The notes under the pieces: model-generated | The model's input: the letters and a program-made list of their open reading frames with translations, nothing else | Databases searched by the model: none | What the model was told of the DNA's origin: nothing | Translations under genes and position numbers: made by a program | Assembly: GCA_011799875.1 (NCBI GenBank) | Contig: CM022301.1 | Coordinates: 85,455,667 to 85,519,666, forward strand | Origin: Thinopyrum elongatum | Lineage: Eukaryota; Streptophyta; Magnoliopsida; Poales; Poaceae | DNA length: 64,000 nt | Direction of reading: 5' to 3' | Shown here: in pieces, positions 9,299 to 20,309 of the stretch | Position numbering within the stretch: the first letter of the stretch is position 1 | Layout: each line of letters starts with the position of its first letter

Positions 9299-10213
9299 GG
9301 TTTTGATCGGTGTGAACAGGTTTGCAATTAAATATAGCGTGGTAGTAATTTGGAATGTGACGAGACGCAAGCTCAAAATTTATTGACGGTTCTAGTTTCG
9401 AAGTGCGGCACTATTCCCGGATGGCGTAACGTGGGCACGCGTTCTCGGCCGTGGTGTAGCAGTTTTGTAATATGCCACGGTACTTCTTTTTCTACTGTTG
9501 TGTACGTGCAATAACTGGCACCGTCGGATACATATCTTACGGTTATAGGGGCATTCGCCAGGAATAGCCTCGTGGCGAGCTATAGACTAGTCTTTTTTTC
9601 ACACGCATTACATCGACACATATCATCTCTCTCCCTCTTTCCCACGCACACACCTATAGTCTCTCGGGACTTCTCGCACGCACCATCTCTAGCTCCCTAG
9701 GTCGATGCCACCCACATACACTTGTACTCTGAGTTTAGTACGTTATACACGAAGAGAAGAGGTGCACGCACGCACTCATCCTCTCTCACACACGCATCTG
9801 CAGCTACGAATTGTAGTGTTCTCAACCACGAAGAGAAGAGGCGAATTGTTTTGTTTAATGTGCAGGCTGCACACGGCACCAACACGACACGAGCTTCGTC
9901 AGCCTGGTGCGCAGTCGGGTGAGTACTACTAGTAGTAGTACTACTTTGATGTGTCGCATCAACTCGCAGAAGTATGCAACACTTCCTCAACAAACAAGCA
10001 TATAAGCAGCTTATACTTCTTACCCAGAGGATCTTTATATCCAACAGACACAAAATATCCATTCCACAGTTGGAAATTACTTTAACTGCTGATCTGATGT
10101 CAAAGTAATTGCTGCATCACCACCAAAATCCACTATCTCTTAAGCTAAAGTAGACCAAGCTAACCCCTATATTAGCATATTACTAAGATAAACAGAAGGC
10201 ACTGTAGAATCAT
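9299..10213. other. Intergenic DNA, no gene recognised
   Basis: About 900 bp without a supported gene. It has a CA/CT-rich stretch (9600-9720), an ActActAgtAgt trinucleotide palindrome (about 9925-9946), and gatgtgtcgcatcaactcg at about 9949, which recurs as part of the duplicated block at 11284 and 11829. Confidence 0.5.
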
Positions 10214-11177
10214 TTAGGAGGTGAACTTGTCAATATGAATGTGGAGGGACACCGTCCTCGACAACCCTGCCCTGGCCAGCAATTTGGGCGGAACTGTGAA
10301 GAAGGTCAGCTCCTGCATGGCGACGGCGTCGGGATCCTTGCTGCTTGTCACCTCGATTTCCACCTTGACGGCGTCGGTCCTGCCTTTGGCCTCCACCAGC
10401 GGGCCGTTCGCCCACAGCTTGGCCGCGTAGTGCGGTGGTGGGGACGGCCCCGCTCTGGTGCAGATGACCGACACGGCGATAGACGCACCGACGTCGAGCA
10501 CGCCGCCGACCAAGAAAAATGCGCGGCCGTCCTCCTCCGCGAACAGCAAGAGTCGCGGCTCCGACACTGGCACTTGCAGCTGGAGCTCCTTGCCGTACAG
10601 GATCCTGTGCATGGGCATGGGATGCACAGTGCTGATGTGGTAGGGGAGCACCGGCGGCGGGCCTTCGTAGCCGCAGACGGGCACGGGGCATTTGCAGGGC
10701 GCGAGCGGACACATGCTCTGGTGATCGGCGAGCTTGTGGTAAGTAACGTAGAGCCCACAGCCTTCGTGCAGGCACTCCACCCTCACCGAGGTGAGGACGG
10801 CGTCCATCGCCGTGTTCCGCACGTCGAAGCCGCCACCGCGCTCACACTTTTGGCACTGCCGCTGGTTCCCGGGGCGCTCGCCGCGGCAGTCCGTGCAGGC
10901 CAGGTGCCCTCCCTTGCACTGCACAAATCAATCGAACAGCACATCAATGAAGAAACCTACACCTTGCTTGATCTGCCAAACGGACGAGGTGTATTTGAAG
11001 CTCATACACTGGAGGCTTCAAGGGACGGAGGCACAAGGGGCAGTGGAGCAAGGTGAGGTCCATAGAGACCATAGAGAGCTCCATCATCGGGTCCTGTTCC
11101 GTCGGCATGATCTCGCCCTCCTCGTGCACCACCATCTCTCGATTTAGGGTCGGGGCATTAGAAAGTTTTACCATCAC
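10214..11177 (-). CDS. SINA-like E3 ubiquitin ligase (RING plus SIAH zinc finger), two exons
   Basis: Exon 1 (about 11010-11177) gives the first RING half, HCPLCLRPLKPP. Exon 2 (10214-10918, acceptor CAG at 10919-10921) gives the second, CKGGHLACTDC and QCQKC. The SIAH-type zinc finger follows (C-x5-C, H-x5-C, CKCPVPVCGY, H-x4-H in the LADHQSMCPLAPCKC and PYHISTVH segments), then a C-terminal substrate-binding-like domain ending KFTS. Seven-in-absentia ligases transfer ubiquitin to substrates for proteasomal degradation; grasses have expanded SINA-like families. The exon 1 donor is unusual: an in-frame splice at CCTCCA/GTGTAT leaves the RING a few residues shorter than usual after PLKPP. The start could be ATG 11177, 11174 or a downstream Met. 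High GC in exon 2 fits a real gene. Confidence 0.82.
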
Positions 11178-11283
11178 ATATTCATACTACTTCAAGGTGC
11201 ATTAGAAAGTCACGGCATGCATGCATGCGTTGTAATTAATGCATCGGTAAACGCAAATTATTGAAATATATCGAGTGCACTGC

Positions 11284-11525
11284 TTTGATGTGTCGCGTCA
11301 ACTCGTACAACAAGGAGAAGTTTGATTACAATGCCCTCTCCCTCGCCCATGAGCGTGGTGGCTCACAGGACTAGAGAAGCTTTCGCTACACGCTCTCCCT
11401 CCCGCACGCGGTGGACATGCAGCAGTTCATTCGGTGTCAGATGGCCAAAAGCATACTAGTACTCCACTGTAGTAGTACCATCTTTGTTCGACTTCCCGAA
11501 GAGGCGAAGAGCCAAGCGCAACCCG
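11284..11525. repeat. Direct repeat, copy 1 (non-coding block upstream of 12366 gene)
   Basis: A block of about 240 bp starting tgatgtgtcgcgtcaactcg and ending gaagagccaagcgca recurs at 11829-12066. Shared landmarks in order are gtacaacaaggagaag, ccctctccctcgcccatg, cgcggtgga, catgcagcagtt, gttcgacttc and gcgaagagccaagcgca. The copies differ by substitutions and indels. No frame is conserved between them. Confidence 0.8.
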
Positions 11526-11828
11526 AACGCTTGTGTGGCAGTTTCATGTGTAGGGGAGGTAGTATCGTAACATAGTCTAGGATAGCGTGTACCAAGCTTA
11601 AAATCAATGGAGTCGGCTCCATGCTATGAGGCCGTCTCGAAGCATTTTTTATTAAAAATAATCTTCTGGGCCTACCTGTCATCCTGGTTATTGTAGTTTG
11701 CACGCTGATCTGGTCAAGAGAGGAATATATATTTTAATTTGTGGTGGGGTAAATGTTAGAGTTTGCAGCAAATATTGTACAATGTGTGTCTTTTAGCCAA
11801 GTTTAGCGGCAAGCATGAGGGGCCCATG

Positions 11829-12066
11829 CTATGATGTGTCGCGTCAACTCGTACAACAAGGAGAAGCTTGATTACTAGTAGTACGCCCTCTCCCTCGCCC
11901 ATGCGCACGGTGGCTCGCAGACGAGGAGAGGCTTTTGCTTTTACTACTCCTACAACAAGCTCTCCCTCGCCCACGCGGTGGACGGGACATGCAGCAGTTG
12001 ATTCGATACTGTAGAAGTAGTAACATGATTGTTCGACTTCTCGAAGAGGTGAAGAGCCAAGCGCAC
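11829..12066. repeat. Direct repeat, copy 2
   Basis: Second copy of the block at 11284-11525. It ends about 195 bp upstream of the TATA box of the gene at 12366, so it may carry duplicated upstream promoter sequence. Confidence 0.8.
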
Positions 12067-12260
12067 CCCGTTGTGTGTCTTTTTGACATGCATTTACGTT
12101 GGTACGGCTTGAATGCCAATGAGGGAGAGGGTAGCGGTTCCCGAAACGTTGAACGGTCAATGATGCCTCCGCATTCAATTAGCATGCAGAGGTACAGTAA
12201 GTAATTGGAGAAGCAGAATAGAGCTAGCACGATGTGAATGCAACACAGTTTGGACTCTCA

Positions 12261-12266
12261 TATAAA
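12261..12266 (+). promoter_or_regulatory. TATA box of the 12366 gene
   Basis: TATAAA in ctcatataaaggcgcc, 105 bp upstream of the ATG at 12366. It is followed by a C/A-rich leader (ccaatccaagaccaagacc) typical of a plant 5' UTR. Confidence 0.65.
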
Positions 12267-12365
12267 GGCGCCCCACCAGTCCAATCCATCTACTCCTAGT
12301 CTCTGCGCAACACTGCCCACTCCAATCCAAGACCAAGACCAAGTGACCAGAAGCAACAAGCACCC

Positions 12366-12908
12366 ATGGCGTCAATGGACGCGAGCGGTAGTCGGCTGTG
12401 CCAGATCGTCCAAGACGCCGGCCTGTAGCCCGGCACCGCGCAGCATTTCTAGACGATGCTGGAGACCGCCGGCGTCATAGCCCTCATCGACACCGGCTTT
12501 GCTTCTCGCATGTACGAGATGATGGTTTGCTCCATCCGCAAGTTCACCGCCGTCAAGAAGCGCGCGGACGACATTGCCGTACTGCTCCAGCCCGTGTGCC
12601 CAGGCTCCTTGTTGCCTGCCAGCCTCATCGGCCTCCAAGGTGACAAACTCTTTGAAGCACTGGTGGCCCTGGAGCTTCCGGAGGTCGCGACGAAGAATGT
12701 GCACCTCGAGGCCGCGCTCGCCGCGCAGCGCCTTGCCATGCAAGAAACCGTCGACCTGCACATCCACGTCTATGAGGAAATCGTCTACTTAGGCCACTAC
12801 AAGGCCAGCGAGGACAGAAAGACGTTGGCATTCTTCCAGCGGCTGGAATCTTTGGACGCCATTGTTCAGAAGCACGTCGACCTGGCCACGAAAGCCGCTA
12901 CTACTTAG
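12366..12908 (+). pseudogene. Small intronless gene with two early stop codons, unknown family
   Basis: A 181-codon frame opens with ATG at 12366 in good context (cccATGGCG), after a TATA box and leader. It ends at TAG 12906-12908. Codons 21 (TAG, 12426-12428) and 29 (TAG, 12450-12452) are stops; the remaining frame is open with no frameshift and strong GC bias. The protein is helical and Leu/Ala-rich (LFEALVALELPEVATKNVHL, AALAAQRLAMQETVDLHIHV), perhaps coiled-coil. An internal ATG at 12456 could still give 150 residues. Both stops would revert to Gln with one change (CAG to TAG), as expected for deamination. I do not recognise the family. Recent pseudogene and internal initiation are both possible. 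Confidence 0.6.
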
Positions 12909-13128
12909 CCACCGTTCGGTGGGCCGGCGCCCTGAGTCGAGGAGGTCGACGTCGTCGATGGATGCATCTTTCTTCTTGCCTCCTGTAACCTGCACTGCAT
13001 CGCCTCATGGCCTTAATATTTTATTAGTGTATGGCATTTTTATTCCAGTCGTAAATGACATGCGTGATCCCTTGCTCTTATTTGGCATTAATTATATGTA
13101 GTATCACTGTCTGCATCCTGGTGTACTA

Positions 13129-13356
13129 CCTAGGTCCTGGTTTATTAGTCCCTTTTCTAATTTGTGCTAAATTTTGACCAAAGATTTAACTGATAAAATG
13201 TTAGTGCATGCCAACAAAAATTATATCATTTGATTTGTATTAGAACATAGTTTTCAATGATATAATTTTGGTGGCATGCATGAACCTTTTGTTAGTCAAA
13301 TTTATGGTCAAAATTTGGCACAGATTACGACGGGGAGCAATAAACCAGGACGGAGG
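13129..13356. mobile_element. Stowaway-like MITE, 228 bp
   Basis: Inverted termini cctaggtcctggtttattag and ctccgtcctggtttatt (reading inward from the right) are flanked by TA at 13127-13128 and 13357-13358. The inner arms are also complementary: aattttgaccaaagattt / aaatttatggtcaaaattt and gtgcatgccaacaaaaattatatca / tgatataattttggtggcatgc. This is typical of Tc1/Mariner MITEs of cereals. No ORF. Confidence 0.85.
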
Positions 13357-14130
13357 TAGACTGGACCGTCACCTACATGGAGGGAGTACTGTATATATTG
13401 GCACGACAACCAAACTTATATATTCAAAACTGAGCGTTACTACAAGTCACGAGTTCAAAACGAGAAAGTGGAACAAGTACAGCATGCCTGTGCCGGGTTA
13501 GGATCATCTGCAGTAGCGCACCATGCAGTACGGTCACTGCCGTGTGGACCCGGCCCCACATGTCATCCCCACCCCGCCCACCGCACGTCGGTTGAGTTAG
13601 AATTGGAAGAGAGAAACAAGGGAGAAGAGCTAGCTGTAGCACGGACGCTGTTGTTAGATGGGACTCCTGTTGATAGAATAGGAGTACTGAGTACTCGTAC
13701 CTCTTTTTTTGAGGGAAAAAGTAGTCGTACGTCTAATACGAGTACTACCACTAGTTGGGTGCGCGCGACCTATACCTGTCATCACTTTAGGTCTCCTTTT
13801 CGAACCGCAGCTACGCTTCATAGTACATATTTTTCACGCATTTATCCTCCTATATGTACTCCTAGGCTATTTCCACGTGCTTCCTTTCGCCGACATGTGG
13901 GACATAGAGCATCTGGGTCGTAGTGCATGCACGATCGAAGCATATGCAACCATGCCGGTGTACTTTACATTTCAGACCTCACGAATTACATGCAAACCCC
14001 CCGCAGAAGAATAAATAAATAAATGAATTACTACATGCAAACCTGATTATTTTCATAGAAACCGGAGCACGTTCATTAAATTTTGGATATAACACATTTA
14101 TAAAAAATGACCGGACCTAAACCAGTCTAA
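13357..14130. other. Intergenic DNA, no gene recognised
   Basis: About 770 bp with no supported coding region. A tcgccgacatgtggga motif occurs at about 13889 and again near 14378, suggesting an old local duplication. An aaataaataaatgaa run lies near 14012. Confidence 0.4.
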
Positions 14131-14180
14131 GGGCCTCTTTGATTCGCAGGATACTGAAAACACAGGAATGGGAAAAGTAT
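14131..14180. mobile_element. Tourist-like MITE end fragment
   Basis: gggcctctttgattcgcagg followed by atactgaaaacacaggaatg is the characteristic terminus of a grass PIF/Harbinger MITE. No matching inverted end is found downstream, so it appears to be a one-ended remnant. Confidence 0.45.
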
Positions 14181-14457
14181 GATGGCGATGAACCGAGAGG
14201 AGGAGGAAGAGGAGGAGTACTGTACATGATAGAGACTGGACTGTAGCACATTGTTTTTTATGGCCATATCACCACATTGTTTTCTATGGCCTGTCGCCTG
14301 CTGGTTCACTAGGACGTGAGTAGTAGTACTAGTATATACACTATATATACCGCATGATTCTTTGCTCCTTCTTACTTCGCCGACATGTGGGAGAGCCAGC
14401 ATCCGGGTCGACGTGTCATGCGCCAGATTAGAGTGGGGAACGGAAGGGGGGCATCAC

Positions 14458-15954
14458 TGATAACCCACAAGTGTAGGGGATCGTTTGTAGCCTTCTTCGA
14501 TAAATAAGAGTGTCGAACCCAACGAGGAGCTAAAGGTAGAACAAATATGCCCTCAAGTTCTATCGACCACCGATACAACTCTATGCACACTTTAATGTTT
14601 GCTTTACCTAGAACAAGTATGAAACTATTTTGCAAGAACAAAACTACGAGTACTTTGCGAGAATAAAACTATGGATAAATTGCAAGGTAATAAAAGTAGA
14701 TAGCTTTTGTCAACAACAAAGTCATTTGTACCTAGGCAATCGATAACAAGTACCGGTAATCATTCTTGTAATTTTATATTAGGGAGAAGCATGAGCTAAC
14801 ATACTTTCTCTACTTGGATCATATGTACTTATGATTGGACCCCTAGCAAGCATCCGCAACTAGTAAAGATCATTAAGGTCGTGAAACCCAACCATTGCAT
14901 TAAGTATCAAGTCCTCTTTATCCCATACGCAACAACCCACTTACTCGGGTTTAAGCTTCTGTCACTCTCGCAACCCACCATAAGCGAATCATGAACATAT
15001 TGCAACACCCTACAACAGGGATCCCTCACGTTTGCGCGAGACGGAGGGCATCGTAGAACAGCACCATAAATAAAATATACAATCATACCAACCAAGATCA
15101 CGATTAACCCATAGGACAAAACGGATCTACTCAAACATCATAGGATAACCAAATATCATTGGGAAATAATATATGGAGTTGAGCACCATGTTTAAGTAGA
15201 GATTACAGCGGAGAGAATAGGTGTTACACCGCTGCATAGAGGGGGAGAAATTTGGTGTAGACGGTAGCAAGATTGTTGATGTAGATCGCCGTCACGATCC
15301 TAGCCCCGGCGGCACTCCGGTGCCACAGGGAGAGAGGGGGAGAGAGCCCCCCTCCTTCTTCTTCTTCTTCCTTGGCCTCCCCCCCTAGATGGGAGGAGAG
15401 TTCCCCCTCTGGTCCATGGCCTCCATGGCGGCGGAGGGATGGGAGCCCCTCCGAGATTGGATCTCCCTCTCTGTTCTCTTCTGTTTCGCGTTCCCCAGAT
15501 CTGGCTCTTCACGGTTTCTTAAATTCCCGGAGATCCGTAACTCCGATTGCGCTGAAATTTTTACACAATTTTTGTCCATAAATTATCTTTCTTGCGCCAG
15601 AAGAAGGGCCCCAACCGCCTTACGAGGAGGGCATAAGACACCTGGGCGCGCCTGGCACCCTCTGGCGCACCCTGGTGTATCTTGGGGGTTGTGGGCCCCC
15701 GTTTGCGTTGATGCCACCTCCCAAAAATCACATATATTCCACGATAATTCTCCGTAAATTTTTATCATGTTTGGACTTCGTTTGATATGGATTTTCTGCG
15801 AAACAAAAAACATGCAACAAACAGGAACTGACACTGGGCACTGGATCAATAGGTTAGTCCAATAAATCATATAAATTGTTGCCAAAAATATGTAAAAGTT
15901 GTATAATATTGGCATGAAACAATCAAAAATTATAGATATGATGGAGACGTATCA
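14458..15954 (-). mobile_element. Solo LTR (same family as element C)
   Basis: On the minus strand the element begins TGATACGTCTCCATCATATC (15954) and ends CACTTGTGGGTTATCA (14458), a standard TG...CA LTR of 1497 bp. Flanks are atcac (14453-14457) and agcac (15955-15959), a 5-bp duplication with one mismatch. No internal region, PBS or second LTR is adjacent, so this is a solo LTR produced by LTR-LTR recombination. It matches the partial LTR at 55183-56079 over its second half (gacggcgatctacaycaaca, tttaaacatggtgctcaa-like, agtgacagaagcttaaaccc, ttctatcgaccaccgataca). Confidence 0.87.
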
Positions 15955-16590
15955 AGCACCCCGGTCGTAGTGCCAGTAATTAATGACTATAGTGAGTAGT
16001 CATATCACAAGACCCCGTCTTTCCAGCAGTAATGCACCGTCAAATCGCACAGCCCTACCGTTCTAGCAGTAAGTTGAATCTGCTACTCCCTCACCCTCCT
16101 CGCCTCTGTGTCAAACCGGCTACGTGAAAACTGCCGCGCGTACTGCCCAGGAAAAGCCCCGCCCTCAACTTTTAACTACTCATAGTATAATTTTGTATCA
16201 ATGAATTGCGCCATGGAGAAGAAAACCAAAAGAAAAAGGTGGTACATGTAAACAAATACAAGCTCTAGCTAGCGATTTGGAATGTAAACCGTGCATGTGT
16301 TTATATGTATAGGTTACTTCAAAGTACTGAGTCCACTGATGCAATCTGGTCAAACTGTACCATCGATATCTCAAAGCCAAAATAGTTCGAGCTTGTTCGT
16401 TCTATATAAATAGTACTGTATGTTTATTCACCCGTGGGGTTGTTCAATGAATGGAGGGCCGGGGAGCACAAGTGAACAATACTAGTACTAGTAAGTAGGA
16501 GTAGTACAGTTAGTCACGTTAAATAGAGAGTTTCTTTTCTTTAATGCCACGTACACAAATTGAAACGCTTGTTGTGGAGAGAAAAAGATA
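15955..16590. other. Intergenic DNA, no gene recognised
   Basis: About 630 bp. Short frames only. Two copies of a tctagcagtaa-like phrase occur near 16020-16070. No feature can be supported. Confidence 0.4.
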
Positions 16591-18025
16591 ATCACTCCAC
16601 TATATATGTAGGCAGGGGCCTGAGCGCTTGCTTTACTAGGGTTGCTCTCTTCATTCTCTCATCCTCTCCAGATCTAAACAAGACAGTGATAGCGACATTT
16701 TCTCTCTGCTCACCGCTGGTCACAGATCCGGCCGGATCCCTTCGGCTGGTGTGTGTAGGGGACTAGGTGCATCGTTCACGCGGTCATCGGCGGCGAGGGA
16801 GGAAACCCACAGCTGCCGGCGGGTCCCGATCCTCTGCCCGTGCCGTTCTCTTCGACACAGCTCTGGCTCCGGAGGTCCTCCGACGCTTCTTCCTCCCTGC
16901 CGTATTGTGGGCAGATCCGACCTGCCGCCAGCCTCCTAACCACATCCCGACAACCCTCAGGTATAAGTTCCTTCAAAAGCGGCCTTGCTCTACTGCCCCA
17001 GCTCCCCACGTGTCTGCATGTGGATCTTTTTCTACTTCCATCAGCTCTTCCAAAGCCACCTAAATTTTTAGTATTATTAGAGGTAAAGCTACTTCATGCA
17101 GTCGAATCTAGGACTTGGTTTAAACAGCGAAGAAAGGGGGTAAAGTTGTACTAGCATGAATCTAGGACTTGATTCAAAGAGGAAATAACAGGGGGGAAGT
17201 AGTAGAGACTGGATACCCAACTGGTCTCTTGGTTGAAAAGGGAAATAAAGGGCAAAGGCAGTACAAACTGGATAAGGAACAAATCTATTATTGGTTGAAA
17301 AAAGGATAGAAAGTGGCGGCTGGTGGACAAGTCAACAGAGTATTTCACTATGTCCAGGATTAGATTTGCTGCCCTCACATAGTAAAAGGTCTCCTGGATT
17401 AGATTTGCTGCCCTCACAGAGTATGAACAAACTCGGCATCACCACTTTATGCCTCCTTGTAGGTACATTGTGCTGATGCGTACACTATCGCATGTCCTCA
17501 TACCAACTTTTTGCTGTTGTTAATGTAAGGGCGCATGTAAAATATAGCAATCACACTGTTACCGTAAGGACATGTCTAACCACTGTTATTGTTAATCTAA
17601 TGCCTCCAGTAATATGATGCAATTAAACTGTGTTACGAATGGTACTCCTGCTGTTTTTTCCAGTATGATAGGTAAGTTGCTTCTTTACGCTGCTGAGTGT
17701 CCTGGTGTCCCCACTGTCCCATGCCCTTAAACCAACACTTTAGCTGCTGTTGATCTACTGTATCTGGTAAACAAGCAATGCCACCATTAAAGTAATCCCA
17801 TATTTAACGAATGTCATTGTTGATCGTAATGCTTCCGGTAACATGAAGCAATGCCGCCGTTTTAAAATTTCTACTATTCTTGCGTGATTGCCATGAACAT
17901 AATCAAGATGCTTCTTTTCATTTCGTGTATGTTTCGTATCTTGTTATTGACATGTAACTGTTTTCTTTCTATCTTTTTGTGCGGCTAGGGATATCCATTT
18001 CACCTTGTTGCTATTGTGAGCTTTT

Positions 18026-18816
18026 GGTGAACTGCACAAAACACTTTTTTTTTGAATGAGTGTCTTGTGCAGTTCAACTAAAATGTCACGTGGGCAACGT
18101 CTCTCAATTTTGGTTGAACTGCACAAAGGTTGATTGGAGTTTCCAACATCTCCGTCAAACTCTGCTGGTAATCTCGTGCAATATTTTATTAGCCTTTGCA
18201 AGATGAGCCGTCACTGTCACCACAATGGGACATTATTTTAGTGGAACTGCACAAAAGGATAACTGAATTATAGTTGCACCTTGCATGATCAGGACAGCTA
18301 ACCTTAATGTTGCTCAATTTTAGTGCAACTACTAAAGAAGAACCTGCCAGCTCATGAGAGCAAGTACTTCTTGCTAGCTGCATGATGCAATCTTTACTTC
18401 ATTTCAGGCGGACTGCAGAAAAAGGTCGCATGAATTGAATCATCCGAGTGGATCTGCAGGTGCAGGTTCACCACATCGAGTCGTGGCGGCGTAGGGCCCC
18501 TCTCTCAGTTATGGTTCCTATGACCGGGTATGTTCCTTTTTGGTTGATTTTGACTCTGCATCCAGCTAGTGATCTTGTGCTACTGTTTTGGCACTGCTAC
18601 TGCCACTAATAAAATGAAGTAATAATACACTTAAAATAGAGCTACTGTCTTAGCTACCATTTCATTTCCAATGTAGATAACTTGCAGAAGACCTATCCGG
18701 CAGAATCAAGTCCATGTGCACTGCATGAATCACATAGCTGCACTGAGCTAGTTGGGTCCATCATGCCTACCTCTCTAACTGGTGGGCGCCATAATTTTAG
18801 TTGAACTGCACAAAAA
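18026..18816. repeat. Recurrent GTTGAACTGCACAAA motif, both orientations
   Basis: The phrase ggttgaactgcacaaa or a close variant occurs at about 18026, 18112, 18240 and 18799, and as its complement (cttgtgcagttcaac) at 18064. It is often preceded by caattttag. Spacing is irregular, so this is a dispersed motif and not a simple tandem array. The first direct and inverted copies (18026-18040 and 18064-18078) could form a hairpin. Confidence 0.6.
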
Positions 18817-19231
18817 AGTGATTGAAATGAGTCGATGCTCCTCCTTCTACTGCTACACTGAGGTGTTAATGGATGTCAACGAATCGTCTTCATGGCAAGA
18901 TACGGGGACATGAAGAATAACTTGATCTCCCAAAGTCATCTCACACAGGTCAGTACTGTCCTTTATCAACATGATTGTGCTTTTTCATACTGTGCTAATG
19001 TTGTATTTTTTAATAAAGCTATTCTATCTCAATCTTTTCTCATTTTGGAAATAAAGTTGATTTAACTAGTGCCAATATTATAGTAATCATGCTATTTATT
19101 ATCTATGCAAACAGGAATACTCAACTACAGATGTTGTGATGGTCAAAAGCATTCGCCCAGGGTTGTATGACACGGCTAGCCAAGATGGATTTAATCATGA
19201 GATTCACTTTATCCAAAGGCTCTAAAGTGCC

Positions 19232-19345
19232 ATGCGTGTGTGCAAGGTGGAAAGAGATATTTCAGGACGTTGATTGATGATTCCACTAGATTCTGCTATA
19301 TGTATTTGTTAAATACTAAGGATGAGGCTCTATACACACTACTTC
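19232..19345 (+). pseudogene. Copia integrase fragment
   Basis: A roughly 31-codon stretch (GGKRYFRTLIDDSTRFCYMY, then LLNTKDEAL) is the region around the second catalytic Asp of a Ty1/Copia integrase (the fIDDxTRfxyvY block). Homology ends abruptly on both sides: upstream frames are broken, and after KDEAL the sequence is unrelated. No LTR or other pol part is adjacent. It is a short captured or relic fragment inside the putative spliced locus. Confidence 0.72.
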
Positions 19346-19584
19346 AAAATCTAGAAGGCCCACTTGTGCATATATTGGAAGTGGTAGTGCCACCAGTGAT
19401 GCAGAATATTTCAGGTGCCAATGTTTGACCTGTGTGGCCTTAACAAGGAATGGTTTCAGTGTTTAAGCAAATCCTTGTATCGAATTGCTTACATGAAGCA
19501 TCAATCAATTTTTTTTTATTTGTTCACATTCTCGCAACGTTTGAGTTGTACAGTTACGATTGGCTCTGAGCTGTGAATCATTTA

Positions 19585-19745
19585 GATGTGTAGGCATCTT
19601 TGTTGTACTTATTATTATTTGAATCTAATGGGTTGGTTCTGAATCTTGCAAGCTGGGAATCATTGTGATGTGTAGGCATCTTTGTTTTACTTATTATTTG
19701 AATCATATTGGTTGGTTCTGAATCTTGCAAGCTGGGAAACACGGC
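19585..19745. repeat. Tandem duplication, ~82-bp unit
   Basis: taggcatctttgtt...ttatttgaatc...ggttggttctgaatcttg...caagctggga is present twice, starting at about 19591 and 19673 (spacing 82 bp), with a few substitutions and a small indel. No coding frame. Confidence 0.75.
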
Positions 19746-20059
19746 ATGATGTTGCAGAGGACAACAACCATAACTAGCTGTTCAAACTTGGTAGTATTGT
19801 CTGTGTGAAAGTGCGGCAAATGAGCTGATCGTTTGTGTCCTGAGAATAATAATTCTAATTGATGTGCATGTTTCTCATGTGGCACTGATAGAACGAGCCA
19901 ATGCTTTGGTTGCTTTAAGAATAAATTTTAATTAATAAAGCTAATAAAATTTATGTAAAGTGACCACTAACACTTGCTATAACAGTACCAATACAGACCC
20001 GCTCGTGAACCCGAGGGGGCATGTTCTGCCGGGCGTGCAGCGGGTGAGGGAGGTGTAGT

Positions 20060-20200
20060 AACTGCTGTCGCCTGTACACCCTCAGTTTACTGTTGGATGC
20101 AATTCCCTAAGAGCTGAAAAACTAACTGCTGTCGCCGCCTACCCACTCGTTCACCGTTGATTGCAGTTCCCCAAGATTGGAAAAACGAACTGCTGCTGCG
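20060..20200. repeat. Two to three copies of a ~64-bp unit
   Basis: aactgctgtcgcc or aactgctgctgc recurs at about 20060, 20124 and 20188. In between lie matching cagtttactgttggatgcaattccctaagagctgaaaa-type stretches. This lies just upstream of the exonuclease pseudogene. Confidence 0.6.
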
Positions 20201-20309
20201 GCGGTGCCGCCCCCCAGTACCCTAGTACACACCGATCGTCTTCATCCCCCTGCCCCCAATCCCCACAAACAAGAACCGCCACATCAACTCTGCGTGAGAA
20301 GAGACTCCA

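Larger units (their letters stand above)
16590..19450 (+). other. Putative spliced transcript without a conserved ORF
   Basis: A TATA-like ctatatatgtag (about 16600) is followed by a pyrimidine-rich leader (cttcattctctcatcctctc) and a GC-rich first block. This block ends in a good donor CAG/GTATAAG (GT at 16961). Downstream, several acceptor-donor pairs could define exons: about 18408-18527 (GG/GTATGT), 18688-18948 (CACAG/GTCAGT) and from 19115 (AAACAG/GAATAC). No frame joins these into a recognisable protein. It may be a non-coding RNA gene or a decayed gene. All boundaries are predictions from splice-site resemblance. Confidence 0.3.

Noticed and set aside
10235..11056. 273-codon plus-strand ORF
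   Set aside because: Antisense shadow of the GC-rich SINA-like exon; the minus strand has clear RING and SIAH zinc ligands.
14458..15954. Protein-coding gene in the GC-rich block at 15300-15760
   Set aside because: The block lies inside an LTR and its counterpart in element C is also non-coding.
16751..17154. Plus-strand ORFs in the GC-rich block
   Set aside because: They begin at non-ATG codons or weak starts, overlap in three frames and match no domain; treated as part of a possible non-coding exon.
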